A DNA stretch of 64,000 nucleotides, taken from Plumapathes pennacea (Eukaryota > Cnidaria > Anthozoa > Antipatharia > Myriopathidae). The DNA is taken from NCBI GenBank assembly GCA_964036295.1, contig OZ038464.1, positions 12,138,001 through 12,202,000 on the forward strand, given 5' to 3'. Shown here one piece after another: positions 1 to 10,439 of the stretch. Both the position numbers and the translations under genes were made by a program. Each line of letters begins with the position of its first letter. Position 1 is the first letter of the stretch. The notes beneath the pieces were generated by a model that was given only the letters and a program-made list of their open reading frames with translations, had not been told where the DNA came from and did no database searches.

Positions 1-420
1 CTGAGCCCTTAGGCCCAGCATAATAAGCAAAATCTGCTACCCTATTCCAAACAAAAGAGACTAAATCCATGCCCTATTTCAGACTAAAATGGTTCAAACG
101 ACACCCTCCGGGCCGGTAGATATCTATATGGCTTATATATGGACCCAGACTAACCTTATTTTTAGAACGCGGAAACTGAAAGAATATGAAGTGTGGAACG
201 TGTGGAGAAGCACGACAATGAAGGCCGGAACACACGGTGCAACACTGCACGCAATATTGAATAGTGCGAGCAACAACTTTGAGGGTTGGCACACGGTACA
301 ATTTGGTTGTTCCGTGCAACATTGCATGCAGTGTTGCACGGTGTGTCCGCACCTTAAGGCAAACAATAGAGTCTTCGAAAATAAAAGGAATCAAAGCAGC
401 GATGCCGCTGTAAGGTCGGC
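1..420 (+). repeat. Receptor-array spacer module (5' part of the receptor 1 unit)
   Basis: This stretch matches the spacer that precedes other receptors in the window (for example 57,720-58,080). It contains the block ending in 'ccctatttcagactaaaatg', the tatatggcttatatatgg segment and the hairpin at 227-348. It is the upstream end of the receptor 1 cassette, now separated from its receptor by about 1.7 kb of inserted DNA (roughly 420-2100). Small ORFs on both strands only reflect the hairpin symmetry. I see no gene here. Confidence 0.7.
227..348. repeat. Spacer hairpin, copy 1
   Basis: The block begins ggaacacacggtgcaacact and ends with its near-perfect reverse complement, so either strand can fold into a long stem. 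An inner arm pair (tgcacgcaatattg / caacattgcatgca) extends the stem. The same hairpin stands before receptors 3, 4, 7, 8 and 9. It may be a miniature foldback element carried along by array amplification, or a retained regulatory structure. Confidence 0.75.
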
Positions 421-1338
421 TATCTTTTTGATTGGCAGACTTTGTTTGTGGTCTAGTTTGTACAACAGGCTTGTGTCTTAACTGCTCTAAAGTAGGGATT
501 GCCTTGAGTGAATATAGTGGTAAAGTGATGTCACAAAAAATATCGGAATATGGATTTTAGACAATTCTGTGGAATGCCCTGTCTAAAAACGGTCACACAA
601 CAAATTAGCTCTTTAGCGCATTGAACAGCTGAGATGTGGGCTATTGAAGTTCAAATTGCTCAATACTAAACCCTCCTATTTGGTGTTAATGGTTCCTTTG
701 ATTTAGAACTTATGCTAGATAAGAGAGTTCAGTATGGAGCTATCTGGTTGCTGTCAGTAGGGCTAGCGATTTGAAACTTTGCACACGTTTGTGCAGCAGC
801 TGTGTATGTTTAGAGATTCGAATGGAAAATTTTGCAAAATAAGACGTCACGCTTTACCACTCACTGTGCAGGGCAACACGCTTGCACTTAATCAAGCGTA
901 ACATGCATATTTAATGAGGCAATCGGCTCAGTTCAGCGAGTCAAATAACTTCTCGTAAACCTCAAAGTGGCCTAATCCTCTCAACTCAAAGCGAACATTG
1001 ACAGGATATACTCTAAAGTGCACAAACCTTGCCCGCTTTACCGGTGTTCAAATCATTTTGAGCGGCGTAACTTCCTTCCAAGCGGTATACATATTCACGG
1101 TGATCATTAACTCGGGTTTCAAATGAAGACGAATACAAAATGCTTTTTAAAAAGTGAAGTTTATTATAGTCACATGAATGACCTGTCATAGAAGGTTCAC
1201 ATAATTACGGTCTCGGTAATCCGATCAAACAGATAAATATTAACCGGATGACTGAATACGTACATACGTACAATAATGTGTTGTTTTCTTGCATAGTTCG
1301 TTCGAGCGAACTCTTAATAATTGTAACTCATTATCTAT
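420..1338. other. Gene-free stretch
   Basis: No ORF above background, no recognisable domain and no clear tandem repeat. It lies between the spacer module and a Crypton-like remnant, within the DNA that interrupts the receptor 1 cassette. It is probably decayed repeat DNA. Confidence 0.4.
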
Positions 1339-2108
1339 TTATAACCCATCAAATATTTCCTCCCGCGCGTGATTGGTGGAATCGTGACACGTGACCGAAT
1401 AACCAGCGAATAACCCCCGCCTGGCAAACTATCGCTGTTTATTGACAAAATCCGAACACAGTTTTATATATTAATCACAAAAAACCATTACGAGATGACT
1501 ACCGAGGAGGACAGGAATTCATTTGTCGAAAAAGCAGTTCCAGAAAGCACCAAAGAGCTTCAGTCCTCGCGCCATTATGCGCTGTGAGAGGGAATAGTTA
1601 AGAAATATATAACGCGTCACCGTGTAATATAGCCTCATCTAAACACGCGGTAAGTTGGGAGAACACGAGAGTAGCGTAAGGAAACCACGAGGCCGCCGAG
1701 TGGTTTCAGGCGCTACTCGAGTGTTCTACCAACTTCCCAGGTGTTTAGATGAGGCTATATTACAAGGGAACACGTTATATATTTCTTTTATAAAATAATT
1801 AGCCAAGTAAAAAACATCGTGTATCGCGTCAACGTGTAATATACTCTCATCTAACACGGTTATTTAGCCAATCAGGGCGCGCGTAGTATCATAGTTATTT
1901 TATAACTGAAGGATAATAAACACAATATACTACTTTTGGCTTCGGAAATATGCACGGATAATTGTCCTTGAACATTATCTGTTCCTCGAAGCTCACAGTT
2001 GCCCTCGAGATTCGCTCTCGGGCAAGTGTTCGCTTCTCGGAACAGATAATATCCTCGGACAATTATCCGTGCATATTTCCGAAACCAAAATTAGTTTATT
2101 GTTTATAT
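1339..2108 (+). mobile_element. Crypton/DUF3504-like element remnant, copy 1
   Basis: The sequence from ttataacccatcaaatattt onward is shared with 41845-42328. An ATG at 1495 opens about 31 codons (MTTEEDRNSFVEKAVPESTK...), which resemble the N-terminal helix that starts DUF3504/KIAA1958-type tyrosine-recombinase proteins; this assignment is from memory of the family and is tentative. The right end (about 1930-2100) is a foldback: aatatgcacggataattgtc and its reverse complement flank a centre built on gttcctcgaag. A separate palindrome (1604-1784) interrupts it. No catalytic core remains. Confidence 0.4.
1604..1784. repeat. Foldback (palindromic) element
   Basis: Arms of about 75 bp: tgtaatatagcctcatctaa through gggagaacacgagagtagcg, then a short loop and the reverse complement up to gatgaggctatattaca. 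It resembles the foldback at 7748-7932, which shares the aagttgggaga.cacgaga core. Such structures are typical of non-autonomous foldback elements; no coding capacity. Confidence 0.75.
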
Positions 2109-2173
2109 ACCAGACGCAAGGGTACACAGATGGTGGACACATTTCACTTGAACAAACAACTAATTGCCATCAC

Positions 2174-2341
2174 ATGCTTAGTAGTCTTCAGTATCAGTCA
2201 CATGTAAAGCCGGCATTGAGCTTAGACCTCCAAACATCAGGACGCAGTCCCGTCGCCAATACCGTTGTAATTTCAAGCACCTTTCAAGCACCCGAACCCA
2301 TTCAAAACAGCAAAAATCACCGTATTTATGGCCCCGAATAA
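2174..2341 (+). promoter_or_regulatory. Upstream ORF of receptor 1, stop codon lost
   Basis: In most array units a 132-nt ORF (MLSSLQYQSH...APEPI-stop) ends 22 nt before the receptor ATG. Here the stop TAA has become CAA, so the frame runs on and overlaps the receptor start by 14 nt, ending at 2341. This could reduce initiation at the receptor ATG. Whether the peptide is made is unknown. Confidence 0.5.
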
Positions 2342-3320
2342 TTCCACTCCGACCAACTCAACGCCAACGGCGGCGACTTCGAAGCTGAGCAAAGGCTTTT
2401 GTCAGAGGTACCCAGATCCATTCTTTGATACTTTAGACACCGCTGTACCGTACACCATCAATGCTTCTTTAAACGTCCCATCAGCCTTAGTGGCCATTTT
2501 CGGGAACATGTTGATTTTCCTCGCAATACGCCGCACCAAGTCCATTCACTTACCATCCAAGCTTCTTCTCTACACGCTTTTTCTGACGGATTTTACTGCA
2601 GGTTTACTCGCTCAGCCGATGTACGTAGCACTTTTGATCATGAAGGCGCAAGCCCTCGACCTGAGCTGTTTATTAGTGAAGTTGCTTATTTTCGTCGCAA
2701 CAACAAACAGTAGTGTTTCACTGCTGACAATAACAGCGATAACTTTAGACCGGTACGTCGCTGTGTTTTTTCACAGCAAATATAACGAGATGGTCACAAC
2801 AAGGCGTGTTTGTGGAGTGCTTTTCGTCATCGGCTCACTCGGTGTTGCTCCTGTATCGACAAGGCTCTTCAGCCAGGAATTGTTTAATCACATAACTCCA
2901 GTTGCTTTTGTTGCTTGCGTTTTCGTTATTACTGTGGCCGATATCAAGTTATATCGATGGTTGCGTCAACACAACGATCAGCATCGCGTACGGAAGAGCA
3001 GCAGAACACAAGCTCAAACTCAATCAGCAGAGGAGAGGACAACATCTCACACAACGATGTACAAAAGATTGGCAACAACCATGATGTGGATCTATGCTAT
3101 TTTCGTCGCTTGCTATGTACCGTTCTTGTGTGCACTGGTGATCACTAGAAACTTTCCTGATCATGGAGCTCTCCAACAGTGTATTCGTGAGTTCTTCTAC
3201 ACTCTTCTACTCTTTAACTCAAGTTTCAATCCTTTTGTTTATTTTTTTCGTTTGCTTGAGATCCGGGCGGACGTTATAACACGGCTTCGGAAGTTATTTG
3301 GCCATAACCCTTTGAACTGA
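2328..3320 (+). CDS. Class A (rhodopsin-like) G-protein-coupled receptor, array member 1
   Basis: Intronless 330-aa seven-helix receptor for the plasma membrane. There is no signal peptide. The outer N-terminus has N-glycosylation sequons (NNST, NST, NAS). TM1 carries GNML (N1.50); TM2 carries LFLTDFTAGLLAQP (D2.50). TM3 ends in LDRY, TM6 has CYVP in place of CWxP, and TM7 has NPFVYFFR (NPxxY). TM4 lacks the usual Trp, TM5 lacks the usual Pro, and the TM4-TM5 loop has no Cys, a pattern seen in melanocortin/S1P/cannabinoid-type receptors. It belongs to the RRTKSIHL / DLSCLLVKLL subtype with receptors 4 and 6. Distinct residues are VATTNSS in TM3 and GVAPVS after TM4. Start chosen at MAPNNST, shared by all copies. 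Ligand unknown. Confidence 0.93.
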   Translation: MAPNNSTPTNSTPTAATSKLSKGFCQRYPDPFFDTLDTAVPYTINASLNVPSALVAIFGNMLIFLAIRRTKSIHLPSKLLLYTLFLTDFTAGLLAQPMYVALLIMKAQALDLSCLLVKLLIFVATTNSSVSLLTITAITLDRYVAVFFHSKYNEMVTTRRVCGVLFVIGSLGVAPVSTRLFSQELFNHITPVAFVACVFVITVADIKLYRWLRQHNDQHRVRKSSRTQAQTQSAEERTTSHTTMYKRLATTMMWIYAIFVACYVPFLCALVITRNFPDHGALQQCIREFFYTLLLFNSSFNPFVYFFRLLEIRADVITRLRKLFGHNPLN

Positions 3321-3417
3321 TAACACGAGAAAACTAACTGGGCGCGTGATCCGCCATTGATAACGCTTTCTCAGTACTGTTTTATATTACGGTTTGGAGC
3401 TCAGTTTTCAGAATTAA

Positions 3418-4946
3418 TCAAACCAGCAAGGCAGCTGTAATCTCGCGAATTTGTAAAAAGTACTTTTGTTTGCGGGAGTAGCTATTTAATAGAACTGGCT
3501 CAATTCAGTATTTTGTGGTGAACGTGGGCTTAAAAAGTGTTTTATAATAATTGAGAAAAAATAATTATCGATGCGGTTTTCACAGGTCACGCGACCGCAG
3601 CACCCTCCAAAATAACAGATTGTACCTTTTTGACTCCAGAACTAAAAGGAGTACGCCTGAATTAGTCCAGATGCCAATTAAATTTACGTTCAACTGGTTC
3701 GTGCGTTTCTTCCACGTGAATCCGAACCATGCAGCATCGATAGACGACAAGAAGAATCGAAACCACAACACCACAAAAGATATTGAAAAGTTTACTTTTT
3801 ATATTTCGCGCGGAGCAATTTGTTGCCATAGTTATTATACTGGCAGCCGCGGCCAAATCGCGGGCGCGAACTTTCATGACATCATGTACAAATTCAAGAC
3901 TGCATCCGATTTGTCGACAGGCCGTGAACCATAAAATAATTTTGGATTGTCTAGGCTGCATTTTGGCGAAGCAGCGGCAATTCTTTTTTTTTTTTTTTTT
4001 TTTTTTTTGAGATTGATAAGAGTTTGTATGCGGCCGCCACGTTAGTCGAACTCGCAACACGAAATGAAGCTGATCTGTGACTCAGCTTGATGTTTAGTTA
4101 CTTCACATCTTTCGCAGTGCCAATTCTAAAATGTTTCGTGAAGGAAAACTTTATAATTCAGACACAAGCACAGATTTTAGTCGACCACGCGCTTGTCACA
4201 CGGCTTTGTTGTCACGGTATTCAAACGTCCATAGCTCCCGATAGATATTCTGTATCGACCGAGAATTTTGCTCAAGCCTTAAGGCATAATAGTCTTGAAC
4301 ATATCAGTGTATTGGACTTATAGGATACGTTACTTTTGAGATGGCTTTTTATGGACGTCACATGCGAACCAAGAATTGAAATACCTGACTAATTTGCATA
4401 CTGTATGAACTTGTAAACATTCACCGGAAATGGATATATTTAGCTTTTTTATAGCCGAGAGATTCACCTTTTCAACCTAGTATCTTCCAAGCCGTATTTA
4501 CTGTCACTACAGAAATTTTGGCGGATACTAAACCAACGGCTTCAGATTTGTTTGCGATATATTAATAACGCCATCGGTACCACTGATTGTTTGACCTTCA
4601 TGGCACTGTGCCAAACTGTCGCAAAACAACGCAAAACACAGCAGAGTGTAACACAACCGATATCAGAATCAATGGCCAAACAAACTTCGGAACGCATGAC
4701 GACCTTCAAAATGAGAACACGTTCCGAACAAAAATATGGTCGCAACAACTACAACAACATCTTCCTTTTAAAACTGCGTTTTTCGACACACCCTGTTACG
4801 CGACCTTCATCATGCCCAAATTTGGAAAACCGCAACTGCTTTATTTGGAAATCCATTGTTGACAACAGAGGGAACATGAAAGTAGGGAAGGAAAAGTGAT
4901 TTTTAATACCTCGCAATCCCACAGGGTGGGATTCGCGAGATAAAAG
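3418..4946. mobile_element. Unclassified insertion in the receptor 1 3' flank
   Basis: The conserved receptor 3' flank stops after 'cagttttcagaatta' near 3417 and resumes at 'tatactaagacatcacattt' near 4947. The 1.5 kb between them is absent from other copies. Inner ends carry a short inverted motif (atctcgcgaat / attcgcgagat). It holds a T tract at 3985-4008 and no recognisable protein. The class cannot be named. Confidence 0.5.
3985..4008. repeat. Poly(T) tract
   Basis: A run of about 24 T inside the insertion. It may be the reverse-complement poly(A) tail of a retroposed piece, but no partner structure was found. Confidence 0.7.
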
Positions 4947-5340
4947 TATACTAAGACATCACATTTCTGTAGTGACTTTCACGTTTTATGTCTAATAAAT
5001 TTTTTTTAGTCATGCTGAAGTTTTGATGTACATAAAAGATGTATAATTATACAACCATTAAAAACTGTCGATCACTTCAGCGAAGTGTTATGTATACGTG
5101 TACCAAACGTTTTTGAAATACGAAATTCTTTACTTGTGTTGTAAGAGGAACTTCATAGAAATAAAAGATGAAAACGAACGAGTTTGTATGTTTCCTTTGC
5201 ATCCAATGCCAAGAGAAGAAATGGAGCCCACAGATTATGACGATACGATGCTCTACTTACACTACGTTTGTATCTTATTTATTTAAAATTGTTAGAGGTT
5301 TGAATTGTTTCCATTTTTTTCTAATGCATGATTTATTGGT
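4947..5340 (+). repeat. Receptor 3' flank, displaced copy
   Basis: This segment (tatactaagacatcacattt, catgctgaagttttgatgta, cgatcacttcagcgaagtgt) is the conserved 3' flank found after every complete receptor. It contains AATAAA at 4994, a candidate poly(A) signal. It is the distal half of the receptor 1 3' flank, pushed away by the preceding insertion, and leads into the leader of the decayed receptor unit. Confidence 0.65.
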
Positions 5341-5428
5341 CAGACTTTTAAATATATGTATGTACCAGACGAAAGGGTACACAGATTGTGGACACATTTC
5401 ACTTGAACAAACAACTAATTACCATCAT

Positions 5429-5560
5429 ATGCTAAGCAGTCTTCAGTATCAGTCACATACAAAGCCGGCATTGAGCTTGGAAATCCAAACATCAGGAAGC
5501 AGTCCCGTGGCCAATACAGTTGTGATTTCAAGCACCTTTCAAGCACCCGAACCCACTTAA
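5429..5560 (+). promoter_or_regulatory. Upstream ORF of the decayed receptor unit
   Basis: A 132-nt ORF of 43 codons with its stop 22 nt before the relic receptor ATG, the same geometry as in intact units. Its frame is intact although the receptor behind it is destroyed. Confidence 0.5.
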
Positions 5561-5582
5561 AACAGCAAAAATCACCGTATTC

Positions 5583-5673
5583 ATGGCGCCGAATAATTCC
5601 ACGCCTACCAACTGAACGCCAACGGCGAGAACTTCGAAGCTGAGCAAAGGCTTTTGTCAGCAGTACCCAGATC
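5583..5673 (+). pseudogene. Receptor pseudogene, N-terminal stub (array member 2)
   Basis: About 91 nt match the first 30 codons of the other receptors (MAPNNSTPTN onward to QQYPD). Codon 12 is TGA instead of TCA. Homology stops at 'cagtacccagatc'. The rest of the gene and the proximal 3' flank are absent and replaced by about 610 bp of unrelated sequence; the 3' flank resumes at taagacatcacatt near 6287. The leader is intact. Clearly non-functional as a receptor. Confidence 0.85.
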
Positions 5674-5848
5674 TGTGTGGGCCCGTTCTGGTCAAAATTA
5701 TCCTAATTATTTTTCTCTGTCCTGGAAATAATAAAACTGTTTTTGCAATTATTATATGGTGTTTCATAAATAATCACATGTACTCCACGGATTATTTTTA
5801 CATGTAAGAATTAATTTTAGGTGTCCCAGATTACTCATGTGGAGCATG

Positions 5849-6286
5849 AATTAATTTTTCCTCTGCACGAAATAATTTTTCCTGTGGGTGGATTTCTTAG
5901 CAAATCCCATATGCCATTGCGCGCTGTTGGTAATCCCATAAGGCATTGCATTTGTAGGTAGCCCTGTTGGGTTGGGTCCCCTCTCACCAAGTCATTCAGC
6001 GGCATAGTTAACGTGCCATTAGTATCGAGAAGGTGATGCCTTGCTTCAGTTAAAGCATCAGTCGTTAGCTGCATATTGTCAGAAGCCAGGAAGAGCCGGA
6101 AAACACCCTTCAAATTGTGTAGAAAATGACGGAAACCGCTTCCATTTCTTTCTCGGATAACAGCCGTGCGACCAGTTCTAGCCGCCATTTTGACAACTCC
6201 TCGTGGTGGGGTGCGCAATGACTTATGGGATTTGCTGAGAAATCCACCCACAGGAAAAATTATTTCGTGCAAAGGAAAAATTAATT
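5849..6286. mobile_element. Terminal-inverted-repeat element replacing the receptor 2 body
   Basis: Terminal inverted repeats of about 65 bp (attaatttttcct.tgcacgaaataatttttcctgtgggtggattt) bound a 0.44 kb element. Its right end directly abuts receptor 3' flank sequence. A minus-strand ORF from an ATG at 6188 to 5835 reads MAARTGRTAVIRERNGSG..., with no recognised domain; it could be a captured host exon. The 175 bp left of it (5674-5848) matches nothing else in the window. Confidence 0.6.
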
Positions 6287-7330
6287 TAAGACATCACATT
6301 TCTGTAGTGACTTTCACGTTTTATGTCTAATAAAATTTTTGTCATGCTGAAGTTTTGATGTACATAAAAGATGTATAATTATACAACCATTAAAAACTGT
6401 CGATCACTTCAGCAAAGCGTTTTGCATACGTATACCAAACGTTTTTGAAATACGAAATTCTTTACCTGTTTTGTAAAAGGAACTTCATAGAAATAAAACA
6501 TGAAAAGGAACGATTTTGTATGTTTACTTTGAATCCAATGACGAGAGAAGAAATGGAACCCACAGCTTATAAACGATACGATGCTCTACTTACAATACTT
6601 TTGTATTTTATTTAATTAAAATTGTTAGAGGTTTGAGTTGTTTCCATTTTTTTCTAATCACTTGAATTTTCTTGTTCTTTTGTGCAATATATAGTTCTGT
6701 ATGGTAAGCTTTGCACAATAATACTTTTTCTCTTCCTACACTGAATAAATGCATGATTTTCCAACTATTAGGCTGCAGTTTAAAAACTCATCACTGTCAT
6801 TGTAGTAGCCTACAAATGCATACTTTAAAGTCAAAGGAATTCTACTTTGAGAACAGTCATACAAAACATTTTGAAATTTATTCGTTATTGCTAAATAACA
6901 GATGTAATAAGATACCGGAAGTAGTAACTGCAAAAGATCTTGCTATTATTAGCAGCAATGTGATATGACTTAGTCAACTTACATTTGATGGGATCGTTGC
7001 AAAAGTGAAAGTTTACTTATCTTAGTGGAGGCATACTGTTTTTTTCTCGAAACCCTAATTTAGACCAACACATACAATTTTTCGCCCCTTCATTACACCT
7101 GTAGTCCAAAATTTTCGGCTTCCACTATTTTCACGCTGTTTTAGACCTTTATCCCAGAAATGTGCACTCTATATCAGACCAGATACCAAAATAAGCAAAT
7201 TCTTCTACCTTATACCAAACCAAAGAGAAAAAATAAATGCCCTATTTCAGACTAAAATGATTGGAACCCCTTCAGGGCGGTAGATATCTATATGGCTTAT
7301 ATATGGGTCCAAACTAACTTATTTTAAGAA
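6287..7330 (+). repeat. Receptor 3' flank and inter-unit spacer
   Basis: Nearly the full standard spacer: 3' flank, a T-rich block with gtgcaatatatagttctgta, a 250-bp conserved block (6700-6970) and the quasi-repeat block with 'aaattttcggcttccactat' and 'gtgcactctatatcagacca'. It aligns throughout with 59,700-60,730. ORFs here recur in each unit only because the DNA is repeated; no protein is claimed. Confidence 0.7.
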
Positions 7331-7389
7331 CGCGGAAACTGAAAGATAAGGAAGTGTGGAACGTGTGGAAAAGCACCACAATGAAGGCC

Positions 7390-7508
7390 GGAACACACGG
7401 TGCAACACTGCACGCAATATTGAATATTGCGTACAACAACTTGGGTTGGCACACAGTGCAATTTGGTTGCTGCGTGCAACATTGCATGCAGTGTTACACG
7501 GTGTGTCC
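7390..7508. repeat. Spacer hairpin, copy 2 (before receptor 3)
   Basis: Same foldback as 227-348: ggaacacacggtgcaacact on the left and its near reverse complement agtgttacacggtgtgtcc on the right, around a centre cgcaatattgaatattgcg that is itself a perfect palindrome. Confidence 0.8.
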
Positions 7509-7555
7509 GCTCCTTAAGGCAAACAACAAAGTCTTCGAAAATAAAAGGAAAAACC

Positions 7556-7702
7556 ATGAAGTTTGGTCAAGCACACGTCATTGGCTATAGTTGTAGACCC
7601 GCATTATTACCAATCAGACCACGACTAATACAGAACACAGAGGAATTTGAAAAATTAACCTGTGAGAAATGTAAAAGTAAACATAGAGTGTTGACAAGTT
7701 AG
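7556..7702 (+). promoter_or_regulatory. Conserved promoter-like block with a 48-codon ORF
   Basis: Each complete unit has this block right after the hairpin. It holds an inverted CCAAT box (ATTGG, 7580-7584) and a direct one (CCAAT, 7610-7614), spaced as NF-Y-type sites often are. The same DNA also encodes an uninterrupted 48-aa ORF, MKFGQAHVIGYSCRPALLPI..., with a CEKCKSKH motif. Which role is real cannot be decided by eye. A pyrimidine-rich tract ending in ctctttctag (interrupted here by an insertion, resuming near 8860) looks like a 3' splice site, so receptors may have a non-coding first exon. Confidence 0.45.
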
Positions 7703-7743
7703 TTTGGAAGCAAACACATAAACACGGTTTCTGTTTTCTATTT

Positions 7744-8860
7744 AAAAATTGGTTCATGCTTAGCGTGCGTCTATCGAGTTATGGATGCACGCGGGAAGTT
7801 GGGAGAGCACGAGAGAAGCGTAAGAGTTGCTCGAGGCGTAGCCGAGAGCAACTCTAGCTTCACGAGTGCTCTCCCAACTTCCCAAGAGCATCCATAACTC
7901 GATAGACGCACAGCTAAAAGCATGAACCAATTCTTTTATAACACAGGCACACGAAATTACGAGCGAAAAGAAATTTTCATTTCTGATTGAATGCAAAATT
8001 CTCTTTCGACGCGCAAAAGGCAAAACAAACTCTCTCGTTGGATGATTGAAAACACGCCACAACTTACTAACATTTTTGCCAGCTGAAAGTTGATGAGAGT
8101 CGATGAAAAAGATGTCGTTTAATCGACGAAAACACTGAAAGTACTGTTAAGCTGGCGTGGTGAAAGCCAGCAGCCTGCGGTGACTTTAGAAATTTGTGAC
8201 GATGTAAATGTTTTGAACGGTACATTGTTGAAGATGAAGCCAGGAAATTCAATTCGCCGTTTCAAAACAACGTGAGATTTACCTTGAACTATGGCAGACA
8301 GTGCGGGTCTGGAAAAGCAAAGTGATCCGTCGAAGAATGTGAACAATCACCATGAGCGAAAGAGATAGATATGTTTGCCGAATGGACTTGTTTGTTATTC
8401 GAGCTGCCAGCAAACTGTACTGTAAACACTGCAAGTATTGCGGCTTTCGGAATGAATGAACGCCGTTTCATTTCAAGGCCATTGAAGGCTTGACGGATAT
8501 TTATCTTTGCTGTGATGGATTTCACTGTCCATGAGAATTAAGCCGTCGAGAAATAGGTGAGTTTTGATTCATACAATTTTCTGTGCCGACCGTTGAAATA
8601 CAGAATTTTTCAGACTTGATTACTGATTTCCTTTGGCTGCCGGTTTGACTTCATGTAGTACAAATTTCTTCGGAAAATAAAGCTATATTCTTCTTAGTTG
8701 TAAAGCTTCTGTTAATTTATAAACGAGGAAAGCTAGAAAAAGTCGAAAGGAAGCGGCATTCGCTCACGTCATATTATTGAGCACGGGCGTGCACGATAAA
8801 GTTATGGAGCACGCTCTTCGACCAATTAGAACGTGGCTTATATCGCGACTATGTTATAAT
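7744..8860. mobile_element. Inserted element splitting the receptor 3 leader
   Basis: In other units gttttctattt runs straight into ctctttctag; here 1.1 kb intervenes. The left end is a large foldback (7748-7932). The body, about 8080-8760, is a member of a repeat family also present at about 46085-46560 and, reversed, at about 31690-32060. Shared landmarks are gaagaatgtgaacaatcacc, taaacactgcaagtat and aattaagccg.cgagaaat followed by a splice-donor-like gtgagttttg/gtaagttttg. No transposase is visible. Confidence 0.6.
7748..7932. repeat. Foldback element with ~85 bp arms
   Basis: Left arm attggttcatgcttagcg... through gaagttgggagagcacgaga, loop rich in gcaact/agttgc, and right arm back to aaaagcatgaaccaat. 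It shares its core with the foldback at 1604-1784. Confidence 0.8.
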
Positions 8861-8987
8861 TCTCTTTCTAGGTTGGCGGACGTGTGCCCTTTGTTGGTCA
8901 GACTTTTAAATATATGTATATACCGGACGTAAAGGGTGCACAGATGGTGGACACATTTCACTTGAACAAACAACTAATTACCGTCAT

Positions 8988-9119
8988 ATGCTAAGTAGTC
9001 TTCAGCATCAGTCACATGCAAAGCCGGCATTAAGCTTGGACATCCAAACATCAGGACGCAGTCCCGTCGCCAATACCGTTGTAAATTCAAGCACCTTCCA
9101 AGCACACGAACCCATTTAA
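8988..9119 (+). promoter_or_regulatory. Upstream ORF of receptor 3
   Basis: 132 nt with the stop exactly 22 nt before the receptor ATG. The peptide begins MLSSLQHQSHAKPALSLDIQ. Length and spacing are identical to five other intact units. Confidence 0.5.
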
Positions 9120-9141
9120 AACAGCAAAAACCACCGTATTC

Positions 9142-10143
9142 ATGGCACCGAATAATTCCACTCCGACCACCTCAACGCCAACGGCGGCGACTTCGAAGCT
9201 GAGCAAAGGCTTTTGTCAGCAGTACCCAGATCCGTTGTTTGATACTTTAGACACTGCTGTACCGTACATCATCAATGCTTTTTTAAACGTCCCATCAGCC
9301 TTAGTGGCCATTTTCGGGAACATGTTGGTTTTCCTCGCAATACGCGGCAGCAAGTCCATTCGCTTACCGTCCAAGCTTCTTCTCTATACGCTTTTTCTGA
9401 CGGATTTTACTGCAGGTTTACTCGCTCAGCCGATGTACGTAGCAATTTTGATCATGAAGGCGCAAGCCCTCGTCGTGAACTGTTTCTTAGTGAAGTCGCT
9501 TGCATTCGTCGCAGTAATACTCAGTAGTGTTTCACTGCTGACAATAACAGCAATAACTTTAGACCGGTACGTCGCTGTGTTTTTTCACAGCAAATACAAC
9601 AAGATGGTCACAACAAGGCGTGTTTGTGGAGTGCTTTTCGTCATCGGCTCACTCAGTGTCGCCAACGCATTGACAAGGTTCTTCAGCCAGAAACTATTTA
9701 ATCAAATAACTCTAGTTAGTTCTGCTGTTTGCGCTTTCGTTATTACTGTGGCCAATATCAAGTTATATCGATGGTTGCGTCAACACGAAAATCATCATCG
9801 CGCACGGAAGATCAGTGGAACACAAGCTCAAACTCAATCAGCAAAGGAGAGTGGAACAGCTCATACAACGATGTACAAAAGATTGGCAACAACCGTGATG
9901 TGGATCTATGTTATTATCATCGCTTGCTATGTACCGTACTTCTGTGTAGTCGTGATCACTAGACACTTTCTTCATCGTAGAGCTCTCAAACAGTGTATTC
10001 GTGAGTTCTTCTACACTCTCCTATTCTTTAATTCAAGTTTTAATCCTTTTGTTTATTTTTTTCGTTTGCTTGAGATCCGGGAGGACGTTATAACACGGCT
10101 TCGGAAGTTATTTGGCCATAGTCCTTCGAACGATAACACGTGA
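9142..10143 (+). CDS. Class A G-protein-coupled receptor, array member 3
   Basis: Single-exon 333-aa seven-helix receptor. Landmarks: GNML in TM1, LTDFTAGLLAQP in TM2, LDRY after TM3, CYVPYFC in TM6, NPFVYFFR in TM7. It belongs to the RGSKSIRL / VVNCFLVKSL subtype with receptors 5, 7, 8 and 9, and ends in NDNT like 5, 8 and 9. Distinctive substitutions are VAVILSS in TM3, the loop VANALTRFFSQKLFNQ, and TVANIKLY in TM5 where others have TVADIKLY. The leader is interrupted by a 1.1 kb element upstream (7744-8860) and the 3' flank by a hAT-like element 24 bp after the stop, so expression may be affected although the coding frame is intact. Confidence 0.93.
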   Translation: MAPNNSTPTTSTPTAATSKLSKGFCQQYPDPLFDTLDTAVPYIINAFLNVPSALVAIFGNMLVFLAIRGSKSIRLPSKLLLYTLFLTDFTAGLLAQPMYVAILIMKAQALVVNCFLVKSLAFVAVILSSVSLLTITAITLDRYVAVFFHSKYNKMVTTRRVCGVLFVIGSLSVANALTRFFSQKLFNQITLVSSAVCAFVITVANIKLYRWLRQHENHHRARKISGTQAQTQSAKESGTAHTTMYKRLATTVMWIYVIIIACYVPYFCVVVITRHFLHRRALKQCIREFFYTLLFFNSSFNPFVYFFRLLEIREDVITRLRKLFGHSPSNDNT

Positions 10144-10439
10144 TCTGTACAGGTGTATACACTGATCAGGGGCGGATCCAGCATTTTTAGTGGGTAGTTT
10201 CCGAAATTGAGCGCCGAAGGCGCGAGTATGCTAGGGGGGTCCGGGGGCATGCTCCCCCGGGGAAATTTTAAAATCTAGGAGGCCAGAAACGCCATTTCCT
10301 GCAATTTTTGACGAAGGGGCGAGAAACAAAATTGAATGAAGGTGATTTCGTAAATGCTGCGGTCAGGTATCCCGCATGTTTGATCTTCCGAGACCACATG
10401 CTGGATAACCGAGCGCAATCTGTTTGCTAAACTTTTTGT

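Noticed and set aside
89..481. 130-codon ORF and its counterparts in every spacer (MNPFREVDIYMAYIW...)
   Set aside because: It runs through the hairpin, is open on both strands because of the palindrome, and breaks differently in each copy.
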